Below, piece by piece: positions 1-9,135 of a stretch of 64,000 nucleotides of DNA. Within the stretch, counting starts at the first letter, position 1, and each line of letters begins with the position of its first letter. This DNA comes from UBA1351 sp965140555 (GTDB lineage: Bacteria > Bacillota > Clostridia > Lachnospirales > Vallitaleaceae): contig OZ223259.1 of assembly GCA_965140555.1 (NCBI GenBank), positions 1,426,001 through 1,490,000 of the forward strand. The letters run 5' to 3'. A program made the translations under genes and the position numbers. The notes beneath the pieces were generated by a model. The model searched no databases, had not been told where the DNA came from, and saw nothing but the letters and a program-made list of their open reading frames with translations.

Positions 1-378
1 TAATTCTTGCATATCATCCCATCCACCAACAGATACTTGTTTCATTGTAAAATTGTATTTTTCCTGAATCATATCTCTGTATTCAAGGGTCGCTTCTTCT
101 TTTGCTGTTGTGGGCGCTGCCGGTTCTTCTGATGACCACCAGTCACCGATAACAATTTCCATACCACCAAGGTCCATTGCCGGTTCTTCATCTTCTACTA
201 TGTCCTCGCTTGTATCTTCTACTTCAGACTGACCACCTTCACCTTGTGCCACATCATCCCCTGTTGTTCCCGGATCTGTTCCTGCTGCCTCTTCCGGCTT
301 GTCATTACCACAAGCTGCCAAAGCAATACTCATGACTAGAATCATTACAACCGCTAATACTTTTCTTAACTTTTTCAT
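1..378 (-). CDS. Extracellular solute-binding lipoprotein, N-terminal part (runs off left edge)
   Basis: The first 126 codons are visible and the gene continues past base 1. It opens with a basic, hydrophobic signal peptide ending in a lipobox (LAAC, Cys about residue 23). An acidic, low-complexity Gly/Glu/Asp-rich linker follows, then a segment with WW and YRDMIQ-like residues typical of the start of family 1 sugar-binding proteins. A strong AGGAGGG ribosome site precedes the ATG. It is the last gene of the uptake operon on this strand, 137 bases after the second distal permease, so it probably supplies that permease pair with substrate at the outer membrane face. The substrate cannot be told from the part seen. 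Confidence 0.8.
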   Translation of the reverse strand, partial: MKKLRKVLAVVMILVMSIALAACGNDKPEEAAGTDPGTTGDDVAQGEGGQSEVEDTSEDIVEDEEPAMDLGGMEIVIGDWWSSEEPAAPTTAKEEATLEYRDMIQEKYNFTMKQVSVGGWDDMQEL

Positions 379-515
379 AAAACCCTCCTAATTTCTTATT
401 ATATTGAGGTGATTAGCTTCTTATGCACATCACCTATTCTCTATAGAAAGTGATACCACTTACTATCTTATTAACAACTTCCACGATACCTTATACCTGA
501 AAATTTCAGTTTCGA

Positions 516-1514
516 TTACATCTTCAATCCTGTTTGGCTAATGCTTTCAACAAATCCCTTCTGTACAAATAAGTATAGAATCAATAAAGGGAAGACTGCC
601 ATAAGCATACCTGTTGACGTCAGCATGTGCCCATAAGCCACTGAAACTTTGGCTCCTGCTCCTTCTGTCGCCTGTAAGTGATCATTCATAAGTTGTGTGA
701 TCGCTGTTAATCGATTTGACAATAGTGTAATGTCCCCTAAGAACATTCTTGAATAGAAGGAATCCGTCCATTGCCATACAAAGGAAAACAGAAAACAAGA
801 CACTAGAATCGGCTTAGCGCCGGGTACCATAATTTTGACAAAGGTCTTTAATGTACCGCAGCCATCTACATAAGCCGCTTCTTCTAATTCTTTCGGTACA
901 TTTCTAAAATATTGGCGGATCAAAAAGATATACAATCCACTTTTAAGGCCCATTGTACCAAAACATAGCATCAAATAAGGCGCAATGGAGTTCTGTAAAT
1001 TAATCGTACTTCCTGTAAGCAATTTAAATATCCCGAATATATCAAAAAATTTAAAATTCAAATATAAGGACGAACTAACGGTTTGGGGCGGTACAACAAT
1101 AACTAAAATAACGCAGGCAAACCAGAATCGCTTAAACGGAAACTTGAATCGCGCAAAACCATATCCTACAAGGGTACATGCTATAATCTGTATGACACTG
1201 GTCAAAACAGATACCCATGCCGAGTTCCATGTTACTTTCCAATAATCAATTAAACTGGCCACCATTTTATAATTATTGGTAGAAAAATGTCTTGGTAATG
1301 CAATTACTGTCGGGTCATACAAATCGCCTTCACTCATAAAGCTCAGGGAGAGTTTATTCAATATCGGTTGCAAAATCATGAAGCATAGCCCGATAATCAG
1401 AACGGCTCTTAACAACACGGCCACTCTTTTTGTAAGAATCTTTTTGAGCAGATATCCTCCGCTTTTCTTATTCATTTCCAAAAATCGTTTTGTTCTACTT
1501 GGTTTTCTATTCAT
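516..1514 (-). CDS. Carbohydrate ABC transporter permease (MalG/UgpE-like)
   Basis: A 332-residue inner-membrane permease of the CUT1 sugar-uptake class. After a basic cytoplasmic N-terminus it has about six hydrophobic segments. The cytoplasmic EAA loop reads EEAAYVDGCGTLKTFVKIMVPGA, the site that docks the shared ATPase. The C-terminus ends in the usual Q.GFV.S...G..K form. The ATG overlaps the stop region of the upstream permease by 8 bases, which implies translational coupling. No ATPase gene lies in the operon, so an MsmX-type shared ATPase encoded elsewhere is likely. The N-terminus is longer than the typical 270-290 residues. Confidence 0.9.
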   Translation of the reverse strand: MNRKPSRTKRFLEMNKKSGGYLLKKILTKRVAVLLRAVLIIGLCFMILQPILNKLSLSFMSEGDLYDPTVIALPRHFSTNNYKMVASLIDYWKVTWNSAWVSVLTSVIQIIACTLVGYGFARFKFPFKRFWFACVILVIVVPPQTVSSSLYLNFKFFDIFGIFKLLTGSTINLQNSIAPYLMLCFGTMGLKSGLYIFLIRQYFRNVPKELEEAAYVDGCGTLKTFVKIMVPGAKPILVSCFLFSFVWQWTDSFYSRMFLGDITLLSNRLTAITQLMNDHLQATEGAGAKVSVAYGHMLTSTGMLMAVFPLLILYLFVQKGFVESISQTGLKM

Positions 1515-2415
1515 AGTAATATACCCACCTTGAAATGATCGTCGTTAATATGCCAAGAATTGCCAAAACAGCTGCAAAATAGATCCACGCCATCGCTGAA
1601 CTGAAACCATAGTCCATCTTTGCAACCATGGTGTCACTAATTAATGTCATCATATCGCTGTCTGATCGTGTAAAGAAATCAATAACGGTATACACCACAT
1701 TAACCAAAATAACGGGACTTACCATAGGAAGCGTAATTTTCCAAAAACCTTCCCATCCGGTACATCCTTCTATATACGCGGCTTCATACATACTTCTAGG
1801 TATGGTTTTGAGTGCTGATAAAAAGATAATAATCTGTATACCCGAGGCAATAACGATGTCATAGACACTATTGACTAAGGTAAACACTGTGTCAAATATT
1901 CCAAATCCAAACCCACTGCTTTTCATAACATCCTCCAAAACAGTAGTAATACTCGCTGTCGAGGATGCTTCTTTTATATAGTCTGCCATACCTGAAAGAA
2001 GACTGTTATCATATTCAAGACCTACAAGTACACCGGATGACAAAATAACCGGTAAGAAGAACACTGCACGGACAAGTCCCCTTCCTTTGAACTCTTGATT
2101 GATTAATAATGCCATGAAAAAACTGACAATCATAATCGCTGGTACCTGAATCCCCATCTTTGAAAGTTCTTCTACAAGCCATCTGTTATAGTCCGGATGG
2201 ACAAATAGCGCTTTCTGATAGTTCGCAAGGCCAATCCATTCCATTTGAAATCCTTCATTCCCAATACCTATAAGAACGTTGGAGAAAGACATTCTTAAGG
2301 ATTCCAATAACGGTAATATCATAAAAGCCACAAACCCTATAATAAAAGGCGATATGAATAAATATCCGGTCAGTGCATTCCTATGACGATTCCTTAACTT
2401 CAGTTTCTTAATCAT
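1507..2415 (-). CDS. Sugar ABC transporter permease (MalF/LplB-like)
   Basis: A 302-residue permease that pairs with the next gene. It starts in the cytoplasm with a basic stretch, followed by a first membrane span (YLFISPFIIGFVAFMILPLL), the typical beginning of CUT1 MalF-type subunits. The EAA loop is YEAAYIEGCTGWEGFWKITLP. Its ATG lies within the end of the DUF5696 gene (8-base overlap) with GGGAG just upstream, so it is part of one continuous operon. It differs clearly in sequence from the proximal permease pair (7100-9134), so it is a second transporter and not a simple duplicate. Confidence 0.9.
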   Translation of the reverse strand: MIKKLKLRNRHRNALTGYLFISPFIIGFVAFMILPLLESLRMSFSNVLIGIGNEGFQMEWIGLANYQKALFVHPDYNRWLVEELSKMGIQVPAIMIVSFFMALLINQEFKGRGLVRAVFFLPVILSSGVLVGLEYDNSLLSGMADYIKEASSTASITTVLEDVMKSSGFGFGIFDTVFTLVNSVYDIVIASGIQIIIFLSALKTIPRSMYEAAYIEGCTGWEGFWKITLPMVSPVILVNVVYTVIDFFTRSDSDMMTLISDTMVAKMDYGFSSAMAWIYFAAVLAILGILTTIISRWVYYYE

Positions 2416-4948
2416 TCGCTCCCACTCCTTTCATGACCCGATAGTCTCTTGCCGGAACGACCGTCTGACCGGTTTTATATTCTTTCATCCCATAATTCAC
2501 ATAAACTTTTGTTCCATCTTCGTAGGTTACGGCAAAGACACGATCGGCCACTTTCTCATGATGAACCATCTTTTGCCCAAAGGTATGTCCAAGGGCTTGA
2601 TTATATGCACCATAAATATCTTCGATTTTCTCATGCCATCGCTCATAGTCAGCTCCGAAATACTTCGTATAGTCTGTCTCTTGCAACACATCAGCACTCG
2701 CTTTCATCAGTGTAAAATTAAGACCGGCTCCATTTTCCACGGATTTCAAAAGCTGCTGGTTAAAATCTTCCGAATCATTAAGAGGATATCCTGTATACAC
2801 TAGCTTGTCATGTAAAGCCATTGTATAAAAAGGAATACTGTAATCAATGATATTAAAGGCTTCTCCTTCTAGATCCATGTCTGTAATCAGATCAATTTGG
2901 TCTAAAAGATATGTATTTCCGCCATATATTGCTATAGTCATATCCTTATCCTTTATTTCTTGAAGTGCCTCCTGATGCATAGCTGCTACGTCTTCCCTTG
3001 TTACAAGATGACTTGGGTTGTAGTCTGCGCTAAGTACATTTCCTGTATCGAGCAAACCGACACCTGTTCCTCCCTTTTTCTCAATAGCTTCCGCCAAATC
3101 CTTCAGGTAGCTTATACTAGCCTCCGGTTTTAGTAAGTAATGTACGTCATCTTCCTTATAGGTTCCGAAAGAGACGAAGGAGAAAGGCTTTAATTCAACA
3201 ATTTCTCTACTAACGTACTTACTGACATCACGACTGACTGTCAAATCATCAAAAGCCTTGTGATTATACGCATATTGCGTGTAGCCATCCAAATACAATG
3301 TCGTTCCTAGTTCTTGACATGTCTTGATGAATCCTTCCAGTTCACGTTTACTCCCAAGTTCCTTAACTAAAGGAAACTTATGTTTATAGCTTTGATTTTC
3401 TCCTCCATTCATCCATCCTCTATAGCGAATGGATAACTGTTCAAAGTCGTCTTCTGACAATTCTTTGACCACTTCTTTTGCCTCGTTATAATCCGTTAAT
3501 GCAAGGGGTGACAACTTAGGAATACCCAAAAACTGTTTCAAATCATCGACGGCTCCAAGCAAATCAATATTAATGGGTGTTCCTTCTTGAAGGGTTCGAT
3601 TTAGATTGGGATTTTTTTGAACCAAGTAATCCCCATATGCACTTGCCATATCGCTATACTCCGTCGTCTCCAAGAAAATATATTTCTGTCGAACACTGCC
3701 TTCCGGCTTCTTGTCTTCATACACCATGACCGACTTATCTGTCTTGGCCGATACATCCATCGCATCTGAATTCAATGTAATATAGGAGGCATATCCGTAG
3801 TTATAACTATGAGAACGGTTACTCACATCCGCCTTTATGGATCCTAATGTTGCATGATCTTCAAGAACGCATAACATAGACCCTTCGTCTCTTCCGATTC
3901 CGAATGCAGGGAACACTGCTTTATTCTCTGATACTCTTTCCTCACGTTTAATCGCTTCATCCCATCCATATACATTGGTATAGTATGCACTTTGCTCATT
4001 CTTGCCATTATTAAATTCGATAATTGCCCCTGTTCCTTCCGGAACCATGACATACCCCTCTTGACTTGTATCGCCTGCACCTAGATAGGGAAGTACATGA
4101 ACCTTTGTTAACGGATAGGTATCTTTCCATAACATTTTGTCGTAGGGTAACTCAACGGCCAATCCATCCTCTTCAAGGGTGTAGATTATCGCTACTTGAA
4201 AAATAGGTATGTCTTCTGTTTTTTGAATGCTATAAATTGATTTGTCATACTCAAACTCTTCGTCCGTGTAGGCAATATCTGTAAAAACTTGCTCTACTTT
4301 CTCCTTTATATACTCTTGCATCCCTTCTCTAAAAACATATACCGGCTCATCTTTTAAGTTCGGATACTGTTCTAATAGCTCCCCTTTATTATCATCACTT
4401 CGAAGTTTATCAATCTGATACTTCCGATAGTAATTTTCTATTTGTCGTTTTTGGCTCTTATCCATTCTCTCTAGATAAGGGTCCATCCTTGATGCCGGTA
4501 TAGCCAAGGGGTAACGATATTCTCTTTGTGTATCTCCGACAGTATACGTTACTTCAATGTGGTTATCTTGAACATCAATCTCATAGGTTTTCTTCGCTAT
4601 ACTTAGCTCAAAGTTATCATAGGTGGAATAAATACCGTTATCTGAAGCATACTCAAGAAGCAAGGTAGATTGAAGGTATTTCAAACTTAACGGATCTGCT
4701 ACCGGATCATTGGCTGCATCAACCGGATTCGAATACCATACATAGCCACTTCTCTTATCTGTAACGGTAAAATAAGAGGTCTCCTGATCTAACTCAAAAA
4801 GAAAGTTGTCATTTTCCAGACTGCATGCTACATCTTTTTGTTCAAAACCGATAATCGGAATGTTCCCTTTAATGATAGCTTCAGACTGACAACCACTGAT
4901 CATTATAATTATCCATGCTAACAGCGCTATATGTTGTAGTTTTTTCAT
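2408..4948 (-). CDS. DUF5696-type extracytoplasmic lipoprotein
   Basis: An 846-residue protein exported as a lipoprotein (ISGC lipobox, Cys about residue 20). I recognise it as the DUF5696 type known from Paenibacillus and Clostridia sugar-transport loci; its biochemical role is not established. The N-terminal 300 residues look like a beta-rich domain (SYFTVTDKRSGYVWYSNP). The central 450-750 region alternates strands and helices in a way suggestive of a TIM barrel, with GWMNGG, LYLDGYTQYAYN and LLDTGN segments. The C-terminal 60 residues look like a beta-sandwich (VFAVTYEDGTKVYVNYG). That arrangement resembles clan-type glycoside hydrolases, but this is inference and no catalytic pair can be assigned. 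It is coupled to the Yip1 gene upstream and a permease downstream. Confidence 0.75.
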   Translation of the reverse strand: MKKLQHIALLAWIIIMISGCQSEAIIKGNIPIIGFEQKDVACSLENDNFLFELDQETSYFTVTDKRSGYVWYSNPVDAANDPVADPLSLKYLQSTLLLEYASDNGIYSTYDNFELSIAKKTYEIDVQDNHIEVTYTVGDTQREYRYPLAIPASRMDPYLERMDKSQKRQIENYYRKYQIDKLRSDDNKGELLEQYPNLKDEPVYVFREGMQEYIKEKVEQVFTDIAYTDEEFEYDKSIYSIQKTEDIPIFQVAIIYTLEEDGLAVELPYDKMLWKDTYPLTKVHVLPYLGAGDTSQEGYVMVPEGTGAIIEFNNGKNEQSAYYTNVYGWDEAIKREERVSENKAVFPAFGIGRDEGSMLCVLEDHATLGSIKADVSNRSHSYNYGYASYITLNSDAMDVSAKTDKSVMVYEDKKPEGSVRQKYIFLETTEYSDMASAYGDYLVQKNPNLNRTLQEGTPINIDLLGAVDDLKQFLGIPKLSPLALTDYNEAKEVVKELSEDDFEQLSIRYRGWMNGGENQSYKHKFPLVKELGSKRELEGFIKTCQELGTTLYLDGYTQYAYNHKAFDDLTVSRDVSKYVSREIVELKPFSFVSFGTYKEDDVHYLLKPEASISYLKDLAEAIEKKGGTGVGLLDTGNVLSADYNPSHLVTREDVAAMHQEALQEIKDKDMTIAIYGGNTYLLDQIDLITDMDLEGEAFNIIDYSIPFYTMALHDKLVYTGYPLNDSEDFNQQLLKSVENGAGLNFTLMKASADVLQETDYTKYFGADYERWHEKIEDIYGAYNQALGHTFGQKMVHHEKVADRVFAVTYEDGTKVYVNYGMKEYKTGQTVVPARDYRVMKGVGAND

Positions 4949-4949
4949 G

Positions 4950-5612
4950 TCACACCCCTATCTCATACATTCTAAACTGTATTTCTTTAAATAATGATAT
5001 AAAATATGCGATTCCTTCACTAATGACACTGAAAAACAGTACGATAACAAATACAATCAGCATCATCCCTACCACTGTCACAATTAAGGTTAATAACGCT
5101 TTCCCTAATGAATAATCATGAATCATCATGGTTGCACTTACAATTAACATAAAGCACCAAATCTGAGATAAGCTGTATAAATAGAAGAATATATCCCCTT
5201 CTTGCTTCGTCATAAGATGGCTAATGAAAATCATAGGGAATTGAATCAGGACATAGGGTGTCAACGAATAGGCAATCCCCATATAGATATCCTTCAGTGT
5301 TCCCTTACCGTCGAACAATGTGGTTATTCCCCAATTAGCTAATGTCGCAAAGATAATCGGTAGCAAAATACCCAAAATCACCATGACAACATTCAAATCT
5401 TTGACTTCAACAAATAAGAAGCTTGTCATTTGCAATTGCCAAATCCCCGTCAATACAACAAAGAATACAATGGTATGTGCTGCTTTCATCGATCCTCTTT
5501 TTTCATGTTTCATATCCCACATACCATCTAGTGGATGAACGATGATATAAAAAGCATACAAAAACGAATTCAACTGATTCCTGTTTCTTAAGCTATATGC
5601 AGTCTCTTTCAT
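4950..5612 (-). CDS. Yip1-family integral membrane protein
   Basis: A 220-residue polytopic protein with about five hydrophobic spans after a cytoplasmic N-terminus. It has the N-terminal HPLDGMWDMKHEKRGS motif seen in bacterial Yip1-domain proteins that sit beside sugar ABC permeases. It overlaps the end of the NHL gene by 20 bases and ends one base before the DUF5696 gene, so the three are translated together. The family has no proven function in bacteria. The setting suggests a membrane partner of the permease or of its extracytoplasmic neighbours. GGGAGG precedes the ATG. Confidence 0.75.
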   Translation of the reverse strand: MKETAYSLRNRNQLNSFLYAFYIIVHPLDGMWDMKHEKRGSMKAAHTIVFFVVLTGIWQLQMTSFLFVEVKDLNVVMVILGILLPIIFATLANWGITTLFDGKGTLKDIYMGIAYSLTPYVLIQFPMIFISHLMTKQEGDIFFYLYSLSQIWCFMLIVSATMMIHDYSLGKALLTLIVTVVGMMLIVFVIVLFFSVISEGIAYFISLFKEIQFRMYEIGV

Positions 5613-7089
5613 ATGCTGCTACCTCCCTTTTCACTCGTTTATACCCTTTTATTCCAAATGGTATTAAGATTAATAATCCAACACCTAGCATGATTTTCCC
5701 GATATTGGCTTCAATCCAATCTTTACGTTCAAGCATAAATGCCTTTGAATACAACTCGTCCTTATATTTCAATTTGAAATATTCCATCGCTTTTTCATAA
5801 TCTTTCTGTCTAAGGTAAGACCGTCCTAGACCGATGTAAGCCATGTCATAATTTCCGTTATAGGTCAATACCTCACTCCAATAACCGGTTGCTTTGTCAT
5901 AATCGCCCTCTTCATAAGACTTTAATGCCTTCGTAATCAACATCCCATATTCTGTTTGAACAAAATAACTAATGTATCCTGTTTTTTCATCTAGAACAAG
6001 TAGATCTTGGGCCATATGTTCCACAGCTACCGGGTACTGAAAATAGCCCTTACGATTACCCAGTCCACCAAATGCATAGAGCAGGTTTCCTTGGGAGTCG
6101 TAGCAGAATAAGCGTCCACGTACCTTATCTAGCGCATAATATAAGTCATTATCCAATACGGTAATATCCACCATACGGCTAGGTCCCGAGATTCCGGATA
6201 CATTTGACCATATGAGCTCCCCTATAGGCGGCTCCGTGCCGTTCTTTACAAGAATATCCGCTCCTACTGCATTGAGTTTTCGTATCGGCTTGGCTTTATC
6301 TGATTTTAACTCATCCTCGTCAAATACCGATGTTGTACAGTAGATAAACCCTCTACTGTCTAAGGCCAGATTATTGTATTCCGTCGGAACAAACTGTTCC
6401 ATTTGGGCCCGTTGTTCTTTGGTTGAAACAAGTTTCCACATATAATCGACCAAGTCAAATTTTACTTCATTGGCCCCCATATACCCTGCAAATTCACCAT
6501 CCGGTTTGAATTGTACAAACCCTTTGTTATAGTTCTTCGCCAAAACAAACAGTCTACCGCCATCATCAACGACCACCTTCAATGGGAAAAAGTCAGAATC
6601 TGTATTAACTGTATTATCCTCCGGCCTTTCAAACACTTGAATTAAGTTTAATTCACTATTAAGATGAAGCACCCGCTGATTTTGTGTATCACATATATAT
6701 AAATCTCCCTTTTCATCGACAAAAATATCATTAGGTGCTTCAAATGTATTCACCGTGTCATCTGTGACTACAAATTCGTCAATAATCGTCACCAGACTAA
6801 AGGTGCCCTCGTTATTTTCCAGAACAACAATCCGATTATTTCCTGTATCACAAACATATATAAATTCTCCCCGTACATACATGCTTTGTGCGTTTTTGAA
6901 CGCTCCTATGCCGAAATCTTCACCGCTAATCTGGTCATAGACTCTATAGGTATCCGGTGATTCTCTTTCGTCATTCCAATAATCATAAAAGTAAGTATAG
7001 CCTCTTTCGTTTGCCAAAACAGGTATCTGACAATTGATCAGAACCATTATGGCTACGAAAAACAAACAACATATCTTCGTCTTTTTCAT
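5593..7089 (-). CDS. NHL-repeat beta-propeller/TPR protein, exported and membrane-anchored
   Basis: A 498-residue protein with a cleavable-looking signal peptide (PVLA-N cut; the Cys at LINC is a poor lipobox because of Asn at -1). Residues 60-380 carry repeated propeller blades of the type YVCDTGNNRIVVLE, LYICDTQNQRVLHL and LYYALDKVRGRLFCYD. Residues about 390-450 hold one or two tetratricopeptide units (YDKATGYWSEVLTYNGNYDMAYIGLGRSY is the first). A C-terminal membrane span near 465-485 and a basic tail follow. The propeller should face outward, anchored at the C-terminus. In this operon it probably acts as a scaffold or ligand sensor with the Yip1 and DUF5696 products (inference). Confidence 0.75.
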   Translation of the reverse strand: MKKTKICCLFFVAIMVLINCQIPVLANERGYTYFYDYWNDERESPDTYRVYDQISGEDFGIGAFKNAQSMYVRGEFIYVCDTGNNRIVVLENNEGTFSLVTIIDEFVVTDDTVNTFEAPNDIFVDEKGDLYICDTQNQRVLHLNSELNLIQVFERPEDNTVNTDSDFFPLKVVVDDGGRLFVLAKNYNKGFVQFKPDGEFAGYMGANEVKFDLVDYMWKLVSTKEQRAQMEQFVPTEYNNLALDSRGFIYCTTSVFDEDELKSDKAKPIRKLNAVGADILVKNGTEPPIGELIWSNVSGISGPSRMVDITVLDNDLYYALDKVRGRLFCYDSQGNLLYAFGGLGNRKGYFQYPVAVEHMAQDLLVLDEKTGYISYFVQTEYGMLITKALKSYEEGDYDKATGYWSEVLTYNGNYDMAYIGLGRSYLRQKDYEKAMEYFKLKYKDELYSKAFMLERKDWIEANIGKIMLGVGLLILIPFGIKGYKRVKREVAAYERDCI

Positions 7090-7099
7090 CCCAGTCTCC

Positions 7100-7966
7100 T
7101 CAATCTTTGATCCCTGAACTCGCCATTGTTTCCATAATATTACTTTGTGATATGATAAAGATAGCTACAGGTACAATCATCATTACTAGCGTTACTGCCG
7201 AACCGACACCTGCTCGCTTCACCCCTCCCAAAATAATCTGTTGTAAAGCATACGGCAACGTTTTCAATTCTTCTGAATAGATAAAATTGGACGCTTTTAT
7301 ATTCCATAGATATTGTACTGAGAAAATAATCAACGTTAACCATGCCGGCTTTACCATAGGCATAACGATGCGTGAAAAAATCGTCCACTCTTTGGCACCG
7401 TCTATTTTAGCTGCTTCTATAAGGGTATCCGGAATGCTTTCCATAAACTGTTTCATAAGAAATAGTCCCAGGGGTGATGCAAAGGAAGGAATAATAATCG
7501 CCCACATCGTATCAATTAAACCTACTTTTGATAGAATCAAATAGTTGGGAATTGCCGTTACATACCCATTAAACATCAATGCTGTCACAACAATTCCGAA
7601 GAACACTTTGCTTCCCGGAAACGTATACTTAGCCAGAACATATGCCCCCATAGAAGCAATTAACAAATGTCCCGCCGTTCCTACTGTCGTAATGAATACG
7701 GTATTGAAAAAGTATCGTGTAAAAGGTACCCATGATTTCCCCATAATAACAAACAAGTCCCTAAAATTATCTAATGTAGGGTTTTGCACGAATAATTTTG
7801 GCGGATACACAAAGATTTCATCTAACGGTTTAAAGGCACTGTTAATCGCATATACCATAGGAAATGCCATAAATGCAGCTACCACTAACAGCATAATGTA
7901 AATCCCCATATCTCCTGCTTTTGATCGGTTTGGCTTCCGTTTTTTTAATAGTTTACTTTTGCTCAT
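7100..7966 (-). CDS. Carbohydrate ABC transporter permease (MalG-like)
   Basis: A 288-residue CUT1 permease with six predicted spans and an EAA loop IEAAKIDGAKEWTIFSRIVMPMV. The C-terminus NIMETMASSGIKD is of the MalG/LplC type. It pairs with the permease at 8151-9134. GGGAG lies nine bases before the ATG. The 184-base gap to the upstream permease is unusually long for this operon and is filled by a palindromic repeat (8001-8119), which could form a hairpin in the message and adjust expression of this gene relative to the two before it. Confidence 0.9.
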   Translation of the reverse strand: MSKSKLLKKRKPNRSKAGDMGIYIMLLVVAAFMAFPMVYAINSAFKPLDEIFVYPPKLFVQNPTLDNFRDLFVIMGKSWVPFTRYFFNTVFITTVGTAGHLLIASMGAYVLAKYTFPGSKVFFGIVVTALMFNGYVTAIPNYLILSKVGLIDTMWAIIIPSFASPLGLFLMKQFMESIPDTLIEAAKIDGAKEWTIFSRIVMPMVKPAWLTLIIFSVQYLWNIKASNFIYSEELKTLPYALQQIILGGVKRAGVGSAVTLVMMIVPVAIFIISQSNIMETMASSGIKD

Positions 7967-8000
7967 TTTCTTCTCCCATCCGTTTTTTTACCTATGTAAT

Positions 8001-8119
8001 GATTAAGGTGTCAAAACTATATAGTTGACCTTTCGCATACAATATATTGTTACGAAAGCTTCTACGTAATCTATATAGTGTATGCGAATTTAGGGAAACT
8101 TAGTTTTGACGCCCTAATC
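8001..8119. repeat. 119-bp imperfect palindrome, family B copy 1
   Basis: The element runs from GATTAAGGTGTCAAAAC to its near mirror GTTTTGACGCCCTAATC, and the two halves are complementary almost to the centre at AAGCTT. It is flanked by a direct repeat ATGTAAT (7994-8000 and 8120-8126), as expected of a target-site duplication. A second copy of the same length and similar sequence is at 51661-51779, and outward-facing ends are at 39832-39884. It has no coding capacity. It is most likely a small non-autonomous mobile element. Transcribed in the operon, it would fold into a long hairpin between two permease genes. Confidence 0.75.
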
Positions 8120-8150
8120 ATGTAATGATTAGCCATTCTAAAAATTTGCC

Positions 8151-9134
8151 TTAACTTCCCACGCGTCTAAGCATACTTTGGATGGCTTTATTACATAGAA
8201 TCATGGTCAAGAACAACAGGGTTGCAATGGCCGATGAATAGCCCATTTCAAATCGGATTGAACCATAATCAATTAAATGCGTCACTACAGTTCGGGTTGC
8301 ATAATCCGTACTCGGAAATCCGGTTAATGCAATCGGTACATCAGCAACATTGAACGATTGGGTTATGGTCATTACTGCGCCGAACATTAACATCGGTTTC
8401 ATATTCGGTAATGTAATATACCATAATTCCTGCCATCGGTTTTTGATTCCGTCGATTAAGCCGGCCTCATATTGAGAGCGGTCAATCCCCTGCAACCCTG
8501 CTACAAAGGATAAGAATCCTGCTCCCAAACTCATCCATAATGTAACAAGTATAACGACCTTCAACATATATTCCGGATTCGTGAGCCACAGCACCGGATC
8601 ATTAATAATTCCAAGCTTAATAAGAAATGCATTGATATAACCATAGGCATCGCCCGAAAACATAATGGCCCATATTAAAAACACTTGCCCGGATATGGTC
8701 GGCGCATAAAAGATAACAACCGCTATCGCTCGAATATACCTCGGCAATTCATTGATCAGCCATGCAAACAAAAAGGCTGCCAGGTAGCCTATGGGACCTG
8801 CAATACCTGCAATCAGCAGTGTATTTTTCACCGCTATTAGAAACACATCATCTGCCAGTAACAGATTAATATAATTTTGGAGCCCAATATACTTAGGCGG
8901 CTCCAAAACATTAAAATAGGTAAAACTTAATACAATCGATGACAACACCGGGAAAATATAGAAAATAGTGAATAATATCGCATAAGGTGCTAAAAACAAA
9001 TATAATGTTTTGGACCGTTTCATCTCAATCCATAACGCACGACGTTTTGCTTTTCTTTTTTCCAAGTAGTACTTAAGGAAAGAAGGCTTTTCTTTTTCTG
9101 CAACTTGCATTTGTCCTACTCTTGAATCTGACAT
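8151..9134 (-). CDS. Sugar ABC transporter permease (MalF-like)
   Basis: The reading frame opens at 9185, but the ATG at 9134 is preferred because GGAGGTCAAATAAT stands directly before it. This gives 327 residues. The stop of the binding-protein gene lies at 9136-9138, so the two genes abut. A basic KRKAKRRALW cytoplasmic stretch precedes six spans, and the EAA loop is YEAGLIDGIKNRWQELWYITLP. It is the partner of the permease at 7100-7966, and both are probably fed by the 970-residue fused binding protein encoded just upstream. Confidence 0.9.
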   Translation of the reverse strand: MSDSRVGQMQVAEKEKPSFLKYYLEKRKAKRRALWIEMKRSKTLYLFLAPYAILFTIFYIFPVLSSIVLSFTYFNVLEPPKYIGLQNYINLLLADDVFLIAVKNTLLIAGIAGPIGYLAAFLFAWLINELPRYIRAIAVVIFYAPTISGQVFLIWAIMFSGDAYGYINAFLIKLGIINDPVLWLTNPEYMLKVVILVTLWMSLGAGFLSFVAGLQGIDRSQYEAGLIDGIKNRWQELWYITLPNMKPMLMFGAVMTITQSFNVADVPIALTGFPSTDYATRTVVTHLIDYGSIRFEMGYSSAIATLLFLTMILCNKAIQSMLRRVGS

Positions 9135-9135
9135 A

